Both the position numbers and the translations under genes were made by a program. Of a DNA stretch of 9,621 bases, positions 1 through 6,892 are shown piece by piece. The DNA lies in contig DTSG01000370.1 in the NCBI GenBank assembly GCA_012965455.1, forward strand, positions 1-9,621, given 5' to 3'. Numbering within the stretch: the stretch's first letter is position 1; each line of letters opens with the position of its first letter. The notes under the pieces were generated by a model. It did not search any database and had not been told where the DNA came from. It saw nothing but the letters and a program-made list of their open reading frames with translations. This DNA is from Planctomycetaceae bacterium (GTDB lineage: Bacteria; Planctomycetota; Planctomycetia; Pirellulales; Pirellulaceae).

Positions 1-875
1 GCTATGAGTTGTTCAGTACGACTTCCAGCGATTTCAGCAAGAGTCAATTCGCGTTTTACAATTTCCTGGGCACGGTCTAAATCAGTGTCTCCATTGAGTT
101 GAATTTCAACCATCCGCATTTGACCTAATTGTTCATTTATTTCATTCATCGTTCCAAATGCGCGAAGTTTACCCGCACTGATAATCCCAATTTGATCACA
201 AATTCTGGCCAGCTCTGGCAGGATATGACTTGTGACAATCAATGTTTTTCCCAGATCGGCAAGTCGCAATAACAAATCACGCATTTCAATTCGTGCTTCC
301 GGGTCCAAACCATTTGCCGGTTCGTCAAAAATTAACACTTCCGGATCATGCAGCAAGGTGCGAGCAATACCAACCCGCTGTTGCATACCGTGGCTTAGTG
401 CCTCGACATAGCGATCTTGCATATAGACCGCACGTGTGATTTCCAAAACTTCGTGGATGCGAGCTCTACGTTCTTTGCGAGGAATCTTAAATGCGGCGCC
501 AAAGAAATCGAGGTACTCGCGTACTCGCATATTACTGTAGCCACCAAATCGGTCAGGCATATAACCGACAAGTTTTTTGATGCGATGTGCTTCCGCCAGA
601 CAATCCACGCCTGCGATAATCGCTCGGCCTTTCGTTGGTTTGGCGAGACCAACTAAGATCTTAATGGTCGTCGTTTTCCCGGCACCATTGGGTCCAATAA
701 AACCCAATATACGTCCACGTTCAACCGTCATCGACAAATTGTCAACCGCGGTAAACTCGCCAAATTTCTTGGTCAAGTTCTCAATAACAACAACCTTGTC
801 TGGCGACGGAGTCGTTTCTTTTTCAGCTTGGTCGTCTTGGTTAACTTGATCAGCTTGATCAGCTTGCTCAGCCAT
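1..875 (-). CDS. ABC-2-type transporter ATP-binding protein (3' end outside window)
   Basis: Cytoplasmic ATPase subunit of an ABC transporter, the NatA/GldA/CcmA-like kind that usually pairs with an ABC-2 permease. About 291 residues are visible and the reading frame is open to the left edge, so the C-terminus is missing. All nucleotide-binding motifs are present in order: Walker A GPNGAGKTT (residues 61-69, Lys67), signature LSHGMQQR (160-167), Walker B VLIFDEP (180-186) with catalytic Glu185, D-loop region NGLDPEAR (188-195), and the H-loop VTSH near residue 214. The signature LSHGM instead of LSGGQ is common in this subfamily. The ATG at 875 is preceded by GTGAGG at 888-883 with a 7-base spacer, a good ribosome binding site. 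Residues 1-26 are a hydrophilic Gln/Asp/Ala/Glu-rich extension before the fold begins. It lies 87 bases downstream of the 921-residue exported protein on the same strand, with no obvious terminator between. The substrate cannot be told from the sequence; the permease is expected beyond base 1 (inference). Confidence 0.95.
   Translation of the reverse strand, partial: MAEQADQADQVNQDDQAEKETTPSPDKVVVIENLTKKFGEFTAVDNLSMTVERGRILGFIGPNGAGKTTTIKILVGLAKPTKGRAIIAGVDCLAEAHRIKKLVGYMPDRFGGYSNMRVREYLDFFGAAFKIPRKERRARIHEVLEITRAVYMQDRYVEALSHGMQQRVGIARTLLHDPEVLIFDEPANGLDPEARIEMRDLLLRLADLGKTLIVTSHILPELARICDQIGIISAGKLRAFGTMNEINEQLGQMRMVEIQLNGDTDLDRAQEIVKRELTLAEIAGSRTEQLI
843..869 (-). repeat. Three imperfect 9-bp tandem units in the ABC ATPase 5' end
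   Basis: On the plus strand AACTTGATC, AGCTTGATC and AGCTTGCTC follow one another, each differing from the middle unit by one base. Read on the minus strand they encode the E-Q-A-D-Q-A-D-Q-V stretch of the ATPase's N-terminal extension. The unit is a multiple of three, so copy-number change by slippage would alter extension length without a frameshift. Confidence 0.7.
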
Positions 876-962
876 CGTAATGCCTCACTCCACCTTGGGA
901 ATTTTAATTAATAAGTAATTGATTTAAGTGTTCGATTTATATTTTGTGTTGATGGATCCGAA
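876..962 (-). other. AT-rich gap before the ABC ATPase
   Basis: Eighty-seven bases between the 921-residue protein and the ATPase. The middle is almost pure A/T (about 901-945) and could host an internal promoter, but no -35/-10 pair with good spacing is visible. There is no GC-rich hairpin, so read-through from the upstream gene is expected. The 3' part holds the ATPase ribosome binding site. Confidence 0.4.
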
Positions 963-3728
963 TTAGGGTCGTGCTAGGGTCTCGCCCTCAAGCGAAATAT
1001 CCACATCACGGATGAACCACGAGTAATTTGTATCTCGCGCTCGCATCGCCTCACGTGTTTCACCTTCAATCGGATCAAGTCCAATATTGAAGCCTAAGTA
1101 CAAGTAGCCGTGTTGGTCGACAGTCAAGTAGGTTACATCATCAATAACAAACTCGATTGCTGCGTTGGGCGATTGTATCGTAGCAAGAATTTCCGGAATG
1201 ATCCGACCTTCATCATCAAACGACCCTCCTACGGAATTTACTGGTCGTCCCCCAGCTGAAATGTCCATCAAAACAGTCGCTTTGGTGATCTTCGCCGGCA
1301 ACACGGATGGGGGAACTTTCGTGCGAATCCAGAATTGGTGTTGTGAATTGTGCGGCTCACGTACCCACTTGCCCTTAACATTGTCATACGCAACGGACGC
1401 TCCAATACCATTGGCACTAACCACGTCGTATTGCTGGTAGATCGATGGTACGACGAACCGCGTTTCTGGTTTTGTGTTTTCAACATGTAACGGAATGGCT
1501 GTCAAAGCTGATCCAATTTTGTTTTGATCGCCAGGGAACGCAAAGCCAAGATCGAGCGGTGAACTCCAGACAAGTAATGTATAACGCGACGGGAAGGTGA
1601 CCGTTTGGTTTTCATTTCGACTCAATAGAGAATTAACGAACTCTAATCGCCTAATCGCTTCACCATCCATGACCGGCGTTGTAGCATCAATTTCGCTGTT
1701 AGATAGTTGCGTATTGAATACTCTGAGTTTGCCATCGACAAGTTCCACGCTACTACGCTCACCTAGAGGACTTACCAACATTGCATGATCAATATCATTG
1801 AGCCCCGGCAATTGATAACTTCCAACCAGTCCTGCAGCGGTTAATGTTGCCGTTGCGACCATAGAATCTTCCAATCGTAGCGGTTTTTCAAACGGATAAC
1901 TACGAACCGTTCCGCCAGGCATCATCAATCCTTCCCAATGCCATTCGTCCATATCAGTCCAAACCATGCGAATATTAGTACCTATCAATTCTGTCATATC
2001 AGGCCAGAAGACTCCGCCGCCAGTCACTGCGATATCATCAGCTACCGATTCCTTGTTATAAACAGCTCCGATCCCCCGTATCACAATATCTCGTGATCCA
2101 TGCTCCGCATTTATAAACTGTACCGAGCCGACAAGATTCTCCAGACTACTCCGTTTGGCTGCACCAACAGCATATAGATAACTCGAAAGCACAATCACAA
2201 TTACTGGGGCACCGGCAAGAATCAACTCCAAGCGGCCTTTGCGATGCAGAAAGAATCCCATGGCAATAATAGCACCACAAAATACTGCGAACACCGCGAT
2301 GATGTGTCCCCGCGAGACAATTTGAAAACCAATTTTCAGTTTCAGAAAAGAATCAATATCTTTTACTTTCGAGGTCGCTGTGTATTGAGCTAAGCGTTTG
2401 TTTTTGTCTGCTACGGTTTGGAGGTCATCACTATTTTTAACAACCATCGATTTCTTTTCCGTAGCGGTTACGGCAAAATCTGTTAGAGCTTTTTCCGACG
2501 GAGTAAAGAAACGGTTCATTAAGTCTTCCAATGGTTCCAGCGCCAGCAGGTCCCTGGAGATCGCTGGATGCGTGCGATTCCGTACCCAAGCTTCACTGCT
2601 CAGTGTCGTGAACAGAATTTCGCCGTTACCATACTTCATCCAAAAGGCTGCTGGGATATCACCAACTTCGTGGGTAACCTCAACTCCATCAACCATCACG
2701 TTGATCATGCGGACGGGAGTATCATATTTGTTTTGAGATCCAACCAATCGTTGACCGCGTGCAATGGAAGTGACTACGACAGTGGTGAGCTCGCGAGTTT
2801 CTAGTTCGACTAAATTCAACGAATCACCGAGCAAGCGTCGAGCGAACGCTGTGCCGGTTCGGTCAAGCATGATCCAAGCACGCCCGCCGCCCATGATCCA
2901 ACTTCGAATCGAATTGGTTAGTGAAACATCTTCGGAATATCGACCATCAGCAATAACGAGTTGATCAAGGCTATCTAACGACAATGAACTGGGAGCGATA
3001 CCTGATAGTTTAGGCGTAAACATAACCGTGCCAAGCTTTTTAGCCTGCCTAATAGATGTGAGCATTCGCAATGTAATACTACTTATGTCCTCGACATCAA
3101 CGCCGCGCTTGGCAAGATAATCTCGCATTTCTATCGTCGCGGATTCATCCTCTGGAATGTAACCCATCGCTGGCTTGTTGAACTCGGTATTAATCTGAGC
3201 GGCAGCGTGCACTTTTTGCAACGGACTTACGACCATCACCTCAGTTCCACCCTCCTGACGAGAAATAATGCTGCGCAACATCAAGCGGCCAAACCGTAAG
3301 CGTTCATTTTCCGGTTTATGATCCGGTACTCGAATTGGGTACCACACAATGCGACGAGTCATCGAGGGTACGATGAACGTCCGGGTAAACTGCACGGCAT
3401 TGTCTGCAGGGTTGTCAGTTTCCCAATTCGCCTTAATCGACATCTTTTGTTCACGATCCGTAGGGTTCCAAACCTCAGCCGACAAAATCCCCCAGCGGCT
3501 TGGAACAAACGAGCCAAACCCTGACGTCACACCGATGCGTTGAACAACCGGCTCGGTGAGTGGCTTGCGAGGGGGCTTTTTTTCTCGGACTGTTGTCTCA
3601 GTTTCCGCTTGCTCCGCTGCCGCTGCTTGACCTTCTTGCGCGACGGAAACGTTGCTCGCTAAGCAAAAACTGCAGGCCCACACTACGATTAACCAGCGCC
3701 TTGATATTTGGAAGGATCGTAAATTCAT
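963..3728 (-). CDS. Large exported protein with two extracytoplasmic domains joined by a TM hairpin; unknown function
   Basis: A 921-residue protein I cannot assign to a named family. Residues 1-30 form a signal peptide: basic n-region with RR at 10-11, hydrophobic core, plausible signal peptidase I site SVA|QE after Ala30. SRRWLIV resembles a Tat motif only loosely, so Sec is more likely. A Gln/Ala/Glu- and then Lys/Pro-rich linker follows (about 31-58). Next comes a beta-rich stretch, then a segment near 255-290 (LDQLVIADGRYSED ... SWIMGGGRAWIML) that resembles the Rossmann-like, glutamine-amidotransferase-type fold seen in GldG/ABC_transp_aux-like exported proteins (resemblance by eye). 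Two membrane helices at about 474-494 and 502-524 flank a short basic loop (HRKGR), which predicts both large halves outside the cytoplasm. Residues 525-921 are again beta-rich with no motif I recognise. The ATG at 3728 has no convincing Shine-Dalgarno. It sits 71 bases after the LRR lipoprotein and 87 before the ABC ATPase, suggesting an accessory subunit of that transporter (inference). Confidence 0.9.
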   Translation of the reverse strand: MNLRSFQISRRWLIVVWACSFCLASNVSVAQEGQAAAAEQAETETTVREKKPPRKPLTEPVVQRIGVTSGFGSFVPSRWGILSAEVWNPTDREQKMSIKANWETDNPADNAVQFTRTFIVPSMTRRIVWYPIRVPDHKPENERLRFGRLMLRSIISRQEGGTEVMVVSPLQKVHAAAQINTEFNKPAMGYIPEDESATIEMRDYLAKRGVDVEDISSITLRMLTSIRQAKKLGTVMFTPKLSGIAPSSLSLDSLDQLVIADGRYSEDVSLTNSIRSWIMGGGRAWIMLDRTGTAFARRLLGDSLNLVELETRELTTVVVTSIARGQRLVGSQNKYDTPVRMINVMVDGVEVTHEVGDIPAAFWMKYGNGEILFTTLSSEAWVRNRTHPAISRDLLALEPLEDLMNRFFTPSEKALTDFAVTATEKKSMVVKNSDDLQTVADKNKRLAQYTATSKVKDIDSFLKLKIGFQIVSRGHIIAVFAVFCGAIIAMGFFLHRKGRLELILAGAPVIVIVLSSYLYAVGAAKRSSLENLVGSVQFINAEHGSRDIVIRGIGAVYNKESVADDIAVTGGGVFWPDMTELIGTNIRMVWTDMDEWHWEGLMMPGGTVRSYPFEKPLRLEDSMVATATLTAAGLVGSYQLPGLNDIDHAMLVSPLGERSSVELVDGKLRVFNTQLSNSEIDATTPVMDGEAIRRLEFVNSLLSRNENQTVTFPSRYTLLVWSSPLDLGFAFPGDQNKIGSALTAIPLHVENTKPETRFVVPSIYQQYDVVSANGIGASVAYDNVKGKWVREPHNSQHQFWIRTKVPPSVLPAKITKATVLMDISAGGRPVNSVGGSFDDEGRIIPEILATIQSPNAAIEFVIDDVTYLTVDQHGYLYLGFNIGLDPIEGETREAMRARDTNYSWFIRDVDISLEGETLARP

Positions 3729-3799
3729 GGATTCGTCAGTTCGGTTTGAGAAATATTTGGAAAAGCGTGTGTTGGGTTCTACGTTGGATAGTTGAGGGT

Positions 3800-5155
3800 T
3801 TATTGCGTGAGGATCAAGTTAGGCAGTTTTTCTTGGATCAGCAATTTGCCTGTATCTCCGAGACTTGTGCAAAACTCGACATTCAGGGCTTCCAAGTTTG
3901 TCAGAGTTAACAGACGCTCGACGCCGTCATCAGTGATTTGAGTTGAGCGGAGGTTGAGATTTCTAAGGGTCGATAGCTTGCCAACTTGGATTAACCCCTC
4001 ATCACCGACGTGGGTTTGGTCCAAATTTAGTATTGTGAGATTTGTTAAACTCGTCAGATGAATTAAACCTGCGTCGGTGACTTGAGTCGCCCACAAATTT
4101 AAGTCTTGGATGCTGGTTAGTTTAGATAAATCAGCCAGTCCCGCATCACCGACTTGAGTTTCACTCAGGTCGAGCCGTTTCAATGCTGTCATATTCGCCA
4201 AGGCAGCCATGGCTGGTGATCCGACGAGCGTACCGCGTACCTTGAGGTACTGCAATTTATGTAGCCCTGCAATATGCTGTATTCCAGCGCTCGTGATTCC
4301 GGTTTGATACATCTCTAGGTTTTGCAAGTTTCTGAGTTTGCCAATCGATACCATGCCTGCATCGCCGACCTTAGTGTCATCTAAGCCCAAATGCACTAGT
4401 TTGGTTAGACCAACAAGATCAGCCACACCTTGGTCAGTAATTTGCGAACCCCAGACACGTAAGAACTTCAAGTCTTTAACACCTGCAAGATGGGCAAGTC
4501 CCACATCAGAAACGTTAATGCATTCTTTGAGATCTAGTACGATAATATCCGTGCGATCTTTGACGAGTGCTAAACCTGCATCGGATATCTTGCAACGAAC
4601 CATTTTGAATCGTCGCAATTTTGGGAGTTCTAACAAATGGCCAAAACCTGCGTCGGTGATATCGGTGCGTTGGAGATTTATTTCTTCTAAGGACTTCACA
4701 GACTTGAGGGTCAACATGCCCGCATCAGAGACTCGTGTTTCACCTAAATCGAGGATTTTGAGATGTTTTAGGTCCTTGAGGTGCACTAGATCATCGTCAG
4801 AGACGCTCGCACCGTTGAGTACTAATCGCTCTACGTAGGGAACGCCGGACAACACGCTCAAATCGACACTTTCACCAAACGCGCCGCCAAAATCTACAAA
4901 GTTAACAATGCCATCGTCCGCTTTGAAAACTTCGCCATACATGTCTTCGATTTTTGTGATCGCTGCGGCGTTGTCTGCCGGCCGTGGTTCAGCGGGAACA
5001 GGTTGATTTACGTTTGGCGGATCACCTGTTGCCACATTAGAGGTTTCTGTTGAATCGTCAGTACAACCGCAAGCCAATAAAATTGGCAAGATCGCCAAGA
5101 AGAACAATGATGGATGCTTAGATGCTAGTGTTGAGTGTGAAAACATTCGAGCCAT
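3800..5155 (-). CDS. Leucine-rich-repeat lipoprotein, 14 repeats
   Basis: A predicted surface or periplasmic lipoprotein of 451 residues. I use the ATG at 5155. The frame can be opened to a TTG at 5227, but that adds 24 acidic residues in front of the signal peptide and would start where transcription is predicted to begin. From the ATG the order is: signal peptide with hydrophobic core SLFFLAILPILLAC (16-29), lipobox LLAC with Cys29 as the likely lipidated residue (Cys31 also possible), a Ser/Thr/Pro/Asn-rich linker to about 62, a short non-repeat segment, then 14 consecutive repeats of 24 residues (about 107-444) and a short C-cap. The repeat pattern is xLxxLxLxxTxITDAGLxxLxxLx, the GALA/ribonuclease-inhibitor-like type common in Planctomycetes. 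Two repeats carry one extra residue (ECINVSD, FCTSLGD). LRR arrays are protein-binding scaffolds; the partner is unknown. The ribosome binding site is weak. It is the first gene of the putative LRR/exported protein/ABC unit. Confidence 0.9.
   Translation of the reverse strand: MARMFSHSTLASKHPSLFFLAILPILLACGCTDDSTETSNVATGDPPNVNQPVPAEPRPADNAAAITKIEDMYGEVFKADDGIVNFVDFGGAFGESVDLSVLSGVPYVERLVLNGASVSDDDLVHLKDLKHLKILDLGETRVSDAGMLTLKSVKSLEEINLQRTDITDAGFGHLLELPKLRRFKMVRCKISDAGLALVKDRTDIIVLDLKECINVSDVGLAHLAGVKDLKFLRVWGSQITDQGVADLVGLTKLVHLGLDDTKVGDAGMVSIGKLRNLQNLEMYQTGITSAGIQHIAGLHKLQYLKVRGTLVGSPAMAALANMTALKRLDLSETQVGDAGLADLSKLTSIQDLNLWATQVTDAGLIHLTSLTNLTILNLDQTHVGDEGLIQVGKLSTLRNLNLRSTQITDDGVERLLTLTNLEALNVEFCTSLGDTGKLLIQEKLPNLILTQ
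3824..4837 (-). repeat. Array of 14 LRR-coding units of about 72 bp
   Basis: The LRR domain is encoded by 14 head-to-tail units of 72 bases (two of 75). On the plus strand the recurring trace is a block encoding T-D-A-G-L in reverse, read as variants of AACCTGCGTCGGTGA or CCCGCATCACCGAC. The repeat is strong in protein and diffuse in DNA, indicating an old, diverged internal duplication rather than a recent tandem expansion. Confidence 0.8.
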
Positions 5156-5233
5156 TTCAGTTTCTTCGAGATGAATGAGGGATTCGTTAATTAAATCAAT
5201 AGGGTTAGTACGAGATTCGAGGCGCAAGAGTTT

Positions 5234-5262
5234 ATCATAATCACGAACAATGGTAGATTCAA
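5234..5262 (-). promoter_or_regulatory. Candidate sigma70-type promoter for the LRR lipoprotein unit
   Basis: On the minus strand TTGAAT (5262-5257) and TATGAT (5239-5234) are separated by exactly 17 bases, each matching the sigma70 consensus in four or five of six positions. Transcription would start near 5227, leaving a leader of about 70 bases before the ATG at 5155. Seen by inspection; no scoring was done. Confidence 0.45.
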
Positions 5263-5376
5263 TGAGAAGAACGTTTGTGATACCTATATATATGAATGCG
5301 TCTTAAAGCTCTAGGGGTTACAACGGTTGACGGGAACATTGATCCTTCCAGACAGGTGGAGACAAGTAGTTAACAA

Positions 5377-6252
5377 GTGAATATCGGGATCGTCTTAGCT
5401 TTGATTGCCACCGCGCTGTTAGTCGCTGCGCTGCCACGGATCCGCGGGACTACGCTGATATCACCCTGGTGCTGGCTAGTGACGGCAATTTGGGCAATTG
5501 CCGTGGTTCATCTAATCCCAGCGACGGATCGTCATTGGCATGAGGCTATTCAATACAGCGCGCATTCATTAATTTTCTGCCCTTTTATGTCTTTATTGGG
5601 TGCTCGACGTCCACAAAACCGAATGTGGGAGATGGTTGTAATCACGCTTTGGTTCATTCTGGTTTTGCCTGCACTCGAAGCAGTCATTGTCAGGCCCGGC
5701 CAAAATTATGACACACAGGGAATCCGAGCTTGGTTTATGATGATTCTTATATTCGTGTCGAGCATGAATATTATTCTAGGTCGATTTTGGATCTGTGGAT
5801 TTCTCATAGGTTGTGCTCAATTTGCCTTGGTCAACGCGCATTTACCTAGTTGGTTACAAATCCAATCCACGGCAATGGTACCGTGGGGATTGGCTTTCGC
5901 AATTGCAGCACTCATTGCCATGTTTGCTTTGCGTAAACCAGATCGAAGTAAGATGCGAGTGGAAAATCAGGTTTGGCTCGATTACCGCGACATGTTTGGT
6001 GGCATGTGGGCATTGCGAATACGAGAACGCATCAACGCAACCGCGAAAATGAACGATTGGGATCTGCGACTAGAGTGGGATGGATTTACCGCGGCGGACG
6101 GCACACCCCTGCCGGATACATTACCGGCGGATACTCAACGTATCCTCCATCTCAACTTCTGGAACTTGATGCGCAAATTCGTTAACCAATCCTGGATCGA
6201 CCAACGTCTGAAATCGCAAGGCAGTGTGGATCGTAGCTGCAGCCCACGTTAA
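5377..6252 (+). CDS. Polytopic inner-membrane protein, six or seven TM helices; unknown function
   Basis: A 291-residue protein whose family I do not recognise. The only possible start near the upstream in-frame stop (TAA at 5371) is GTG at 5377; a purine-rich AGGTGGA at 5354-5360 is present but unusually far upstream (16 bases). Hydrophobic segments lie at about 3-19, 28-48, 61-75, 86-105, 117-135, 137-153 and 166-185, followed by a basic stop-transfer RKPDRSK and a hydrophilic C-terminal tail of about 105 residues (WDLRLEWDGF, then an amphipathic NFWNLMRKFVNQSW segment). No transporter signature, catalytic motif or metal ligand cluster stands out. Polar or charged residues inside predicted helices are few (His63, Glu101). 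It is transcribed divergently from the LRR lipoprotein and convergently toward the small exported protein, so it is likely monocistronic. The upstream region holds an alternating TA run at 5285-5292 but no clean promoter pair. Confidence 0.85.
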   Translation: MNIGIVLALIATALLVAALPRIRGTTLISPWCWLVTAIWAIAVVHLIPATDRHWHEAIQYSAHSLIFCPFMSLLGARRPQNRMWEMVVITLWFILVLPALEAVIVRPGQNYDTQGIRAWFMMILIFVSSMNIILGRFWICGFLIGCAQFALVNAHLPSWLQIQSTAMVPWGLAFAIAALIAMFALRKPDRSKMRVENQVWLDYRDMFGGMWALRIRERINATAKMNDWDLRLEWDGFTAADGTPLPDTLPADTQRILHLNFWNLMRKFVNQSWIDQRLKSQGSVDRSCSPR

Positions 6253-6287
6253 ATTAGGAAACCAACGCCAATCTGTCGGCGCAACCC

Positions 6288-6728
6288 CTACTGTTGCAAT
6301 TTTCTGAGCTGGTCTTTTTGCTGAGGTGACAATACGTTGTAGATCATTTTGTCGCGCTGCAAAACTAACTTTTTTAGATGCGCTTCGTATTTACGGATTT
6401 CCTGTTCGTACCGCCATTGCAACAAATAGATATATTGTCGTTGTTGATCGTTTACGACTTTAGAATAATACGTCGGCAACCGACCCTTGAATTTTTTCTG
6501 TGCCGGCGTTTCAACTGACGGTGCTGACTGGAGGACCTCCTCCACCGCTTGACGCTTGCTGCCTAAATCAATCGAACGCTGCTCAACGACTTGGCCCTTA
6601 GTCACTTGAATCGCTGGCCGCTGGCCGAAAGTAATCCCTGTCGCGCCGATCGCCGCAACCACTACAAACAACACCACGCCACTAAACCCACAATCAATCC
6701 ACCAATTTCGATCTTGTAAAACACGCAT
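6288..6728 (-). CDS. Small exported or membrane-anchored helical protein with C-terminal LSPQQK motif
   Basis: A 146-residue protein. One hydrophobic segment (about 15-34, GVVLFVVVAAIGATGITFG) acts as a signal peptide or N-terminal anchor, so the rest is outside the cytoplasm. Residues 38-82 are a polar linker. From RLPTYYSKVVNDQQRQYIY (about 83-101) onward the protein is highly charged, helical and coiled-coil-like, ending in VLSPQQKDQLRKLQQ. The layout 'RLP-x-Y-x-x-x-V, Q-R-x-x-I-Y, long Lys/Glu helix, V-L-[TS]-P-x-Q' matches small planctomycete exported proteins of unknown function and is reminiscent of, but not demonstrably homologous to, the LTxxQ helices of Spy/CpxP periplasmic chaperones. 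The ATG at 6728 has only a weak purine-rich site (GAAAGCGAG). It converges with the membrane protein gene (35-base gap) and is separated from the DUF1501 gene upstream by a strong terminator, so it is an independent unit. Confidence 0.8.
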   Translation of the reverse strand: MRVLQDRNWWIDCGFSGVVLFVVVAAIGATGITFGQRPAIQVTKGQVVEQRSIDLGSKRQAVEEVLQSAPSVETPAQKKFKGRLPTYYSKVVNDQQRQYIYLLQWRYEQEIRKYEAHLKKLVLQRDKMIYNVLSPQQKDQLRKLQQ

Positions 6729-6766
6729 AACCAGTCACTCGCTTTCTCAAAAGTAAAAAAGATGCC

Positions 6767-6795
6767 TCTACAACTTAAGAGAACGAATAGTGCAA
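6767..6795 (-). promoter_or_regulatory. Candidate promoter for the small exported protein
   Basis: On the minus strand TTGCAC (6795-6790) and TGTAGA (6772-6767) are spaced by 17 bases, just downstream of the DUF1501 terminator and about 40 bases before the ATG at 6728. The -10 element is a weak match, so this is tentative. Confidence 0.3.
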
Positions 6796-6812
6796 ATTTC
6801 CGGAATGAAATC

Positions 6813-6853
6813 AAAAAAAAGAGCCAAATGTCATCACTGCTGACATTTGGCTC
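6813..6853 (-). terminator. Intrinsic terminator of the PSD1-DUF1501 operon
   Basis: A perfect 13-bp inverted repeat, GAGCCAAATGTCA (6821-6833) against TGACATTTGGCTC (6841-6853), encloses a 7-base loop. On the minus strand the hairpin is followed directly by eight T (A8 at 6813-6820 on the plus strand). It lies 40 bases after the DUF1501 stop codon. The A-tract is on one side only, so it is oriented for minus-strand transcription. Confidence 0.93.
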
Positions 6854-6892
6854 AATAGCGTCACGGCTGTGACATCGATTTTTCGCGGGGGG

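Noticed and set aside
417..849. Plus-strand open frames and a minus-strand frame at 395-652 over the ABC ATPase
   Set aside because: The minus-strand frame with Walker A, signature, Walker B and H-loop is unambiguous, so the overlapping frames are shadows.
2398..2736. Plus-strand open frame of 112 codons
   Set aside because: Antisense shadow within the 921-residue exported protein; no recognisable protein features.
4338..4838. Plus-strand open frame of 166 codons
   Set aside because: It lies antisense to the LRR array; the 72-base periodicity keeps stops out of this frame. Its translation only mirrors the repeats and has no domain or credible ribosome binding site.
5327..5355. TTGACG as a -35 element for the membrane protein gene
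   Set aside because: At 17 bases the -10 position reads AGACAG, which does not resemble TATAAT; the TA-run at 5285-5292 lacks a matching -35 at usual spacing.
6266..6297. Possible terminator in the convergent gap (CGCC/GGCG and GCAAC/GTTGC short stems)
   Set aside because: Stems are only four and five base pairs; the second is followed by just a short TTTT run and lies partly inside the coding end of the small exported protein. Too weak to call.
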